A stretch of DNA of 57,024 nucleotides from a bacterium (lineage in GTDB: Bacteria; Bacillota; Bacilli; Lactobacillales; Streptococcaceae). The notes below the pieces were generated by a model that ran no database searches, had not been told where the DNA came from, and was given only the letters and a program-made list of their open reading frames with translations. This document shows, in pieces, positions 55,762 through 57,024 of the stretch (positions are counted from its first letter, which is position 1; each line of letters starts with the position of its first letter). The stretch covers positions 1 through 57,024 of the forward strand of contig CAJNCJ010000011.1 of assembly GCA_905221235.1 (NCBI GenBank). The letters run 5' to 3'. A program made the position numbers and the translations under genes.

Positions 55762-56358
55762 TTATTTTTGGAATAAAACAAATTGACTGTTTTTAGGATA
55801 AATTGATACATGTTGCTCTTCGTGAATTTGTGATGCAGCTTCAAGGACTAGAGGATAAGAGTATTGGTACAGTTCCCCTAAAGTGATTTTTCCGTTAGTA
55901 TTGGTGTCTGCCATAGGCGAAATCATTCTATTTTGAAGTGAATCCCAACCTGTAAATACCGTTTTATCGCTACTAATAGATATCGTACAGTTTTTTCCTC
56001 CATGACAAGTAAAGGTGGTTCACATCGCTTTTGCTAGAAGATTCAAATAGTTCTTGCATATTTGCAATAATCTCAGCTTTTGTTTTATCTGGGAAACGAA
56101 CAACTTTACTAAAGTTTTGGTTACTAAAAACCTTTTACATAGTATTAACATCTTCAATAGGTACTGCTCTTGTTGATGTTTCACCTGTTTTTAGTGTTTT
56201 ATACCACCAACGGTCATTCGATTGAATCCAACTGCCATTAGAGTGACTATAAGCCTTGGGAGAAATAGATTCTTGAGCAGAAACTGGACTATTTACTGGT
56301 AGTGTTGTCACTAGGCTCAGTGAAGCGACCGATGATAAGAAAAATTTTTCATAATCAT
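55762..56358 (-). pseudogene. Decayed secreted, caspase-like protein
   Basis: The reverse strand starts at an ATG (56352 or 56358) with an AAAGGA site. In a shifted frame it gives a signal peptide (SSVASLSLVTTLPVNSPVSA), then NGSWIQSNDRWWYKTLKTGE, a stop at 56135-56137, more coding sequence, and a frameshift near 56005 between HLYLS and CHGGKNC. The final frame runs TISISSDKTVFTGWDSLQNR, then MADTNTNGKITLGELYQYSY, to a TAA at 55762. HLYLSCHGG and DTNTNGKITLGELY recall caspase-like (clan CD) peptidases, but the segment that should carry the catalytic Cys seems missing. At least two shifts and one stop make it non-functional. Confidence 0.7.
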
Positions 56359-56593
56359 ATTGTCCTTTCTGTTTTATTTTTGTATAATCATAATCATATC
56401 ACAAATAAAAAAACAGGTTTTATTTTTTGCAGAAATGGAAGAGGAATACTATGGAAAATTTTGGAGCAGTTTTAAAGTGCTTGCCTTTTGTAGTATAATT
56501 GTCTTGCATCTCTGTGCCTTTCTTATGTTTTTGACTGCATAAAAGTCTAATAAGTAGGAGAGGTTCTTTTCCATAATTTCTCGAATAGAATAC
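56359..56593. other. Intergenic region between pseudogene and second choline-binding protein
   Basis: No gene supported. The stretch holds a weak open frame (56360-56542) with a hydrophobic C-terminus and no good ribosome binding site. The reverse-strand promoter of the pseudogene should lie here. Confidence 0.4.
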
Positions 56594-56642
56594 AAAAAGC
56601 GAACAAAACAGAATTCATTGTTTCGATTCGCTTTTTGTATTA
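56594..56642. terminator. Bidirectional terminator, second copy
   Basis: Identical stem to that at 54535-54583, in the 3' flank of the second choline-binding protein gene. Confidence 0.8.
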
Positions 56643-56727
56643 TTATCTAGATTTTTCTTGTAGCTCTGATAACATTTAGTCTGAGCAGGTAAACTAATAG
56701 CTGATGGAATAAAATGTGTACTTTAGA

Positions 56728-57024
56728 TTATTTCCAAGCGCCACTGGCATCTACATAGTAGCCATCTGGTGTGTAGGTATTGTGAAGCATCTTACCTGAT
56801 GAAGCAAGGTAATACCAAGAGCCGCTATCTTTCACCCAGCCTGTTGCCATAGAACCTGAGTTGTTTAGATAATACCAAGATCCACTATCTTTGATCCAAC
56901 CTGTCGCCATAGAACCTGAGTCTTTTAGGTAATACCAAGAGTGATTATCATATAGCCAATCGCTAGCAATCATAGCTCCTGATGATTTAAAGGCATACCA
57001 GTTGCCACCTTGATAGAGCCAAGT
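56728..57024 (-). CDS. Choline-binding protein, C-terminal part (cut by window edge)
   Basis: 99 codons are visible, from the stop at 56728 to the window edge. They hold four to five choline-binding repeats (NNSGSMATGWVKDSGSWYYL and similar) and end in the same DGYYVDASGAWK as the protein at 54667. The start and any functional N-terminal domain are outside the window. Confidence 0.9.
   Translation of the reverse strand, partial: TWLYQGGNWYAFKSSGAMIASDWLYDNHSWYYLKDSGSMATGWIKDSGSWYYLNNSGSMATGWVKDSGSWYYLASSGKMLHNTYTPDGYYVDASGAWK

Larger units (their letters stand above)
56594..57024. repeat. Direct repeat, copy 2 (choline-binding end plus 3' flank)
   Basis: Same sequence as 54535-54980, running off the right edge. 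It begins at the terminator stem AAAAAGCGAA and contains the second choline-binding protein end. Confidence 0.85.

Noticed and set aside
56360..56542. Possible 60-residue forward gene with hydrophobic end
   Set aside because: No ribosome binding site of usual strength or promoter, and it lies in decayed sequence next to a pseudogene.

Overview
This window looks like chromosomal DNA from the Streptococcus mitis/pneumoniae group. Supporting signs are a BOX repeat (boxA-boxC form) between queF and queE, choline-binding proteins, the galR/galK/galT cluster, the SczA-CzcD zinc efflux pair, a prepilin peptidase gene with a competence SigX box (TACGAATA), and the two genes for the AATGal sugar of pneumococcal-type teichoic acid. 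The backbone is low in G+C (about 38% in one sampled line).

Layout. 1-144: edge of an IS30-type transposase. 376-1569: O-antigen-ligase-like membrane protein. 1714-5181: a marR gene broken by one stop codon, a two-domain SnoaL-like protein and a glycine betaine/choline ABC importer. 5341-8589: a visibly G+C-richer cassette with its own promoter, a structured leader, four ECF-transporter genes (S, T, A, A) and a closing hairpin; it abuts a truncated pnuC. 9189-11868: sczA, czcD and a zinc alcohol dehydrogenase, with no MerR-type nmlR between them. 11936-16434: galR, galK, a HAD phosphatase and galT. 16504-20453: thioesterase, pbuX/xpt with a guanine riboswitch, a VOC protein, exoA. 20587-25206: a DUF3290/DUF421 pair and a heterodimeric ABC exporter. 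25337-27301: teichoic acid precursor genes. 27309-35362: tryptophan region, with an extra T-box-controlled trpB followed by a second T-box and trpEGDCFBA. 35334-37712: cclA, an acetyltransferase, an LtrA-like protein. 37807-38150: a 55-bp IS3-like miniature element, tRNA-Lys(CUU) and a probable 6S RNA. 38283-47733: rarA, DUF3013, an M50 protease, a NUDIX protein, prmA, rsmE, pepF, two poorly known genes, an aquaporin. 47791-50340: queCDEF behind a probable preQ1 riboswitch. 50415-54394: trxA, DUF4649, a MarR regulator with two matching operators, lrgAB, an ABC exporter. 54667-57024: two near-identical choline-binding protein ends in tandem around a decayed, caspase-like pseudogene.

The features that differ most from an ordinary streptococcal chromosome are the ECF cassette, the duplicated trpB/T-box unit, the 55-bp miniature element and the choline-binding protein duplication. 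In the ECF cassette the two ATPases carry complementary defects, so only one of the two composite ATP sites looks catalytic, and the leader RNA can fold as a pseudoknot and could be an unassigned riboswitch.

Most regulation is readable from sequence: T-boxes for tryptophan, purine and preQ1 riboswitches, SczA and MarR operators, a SigX box, and many hairpin terminators between convergent genes.
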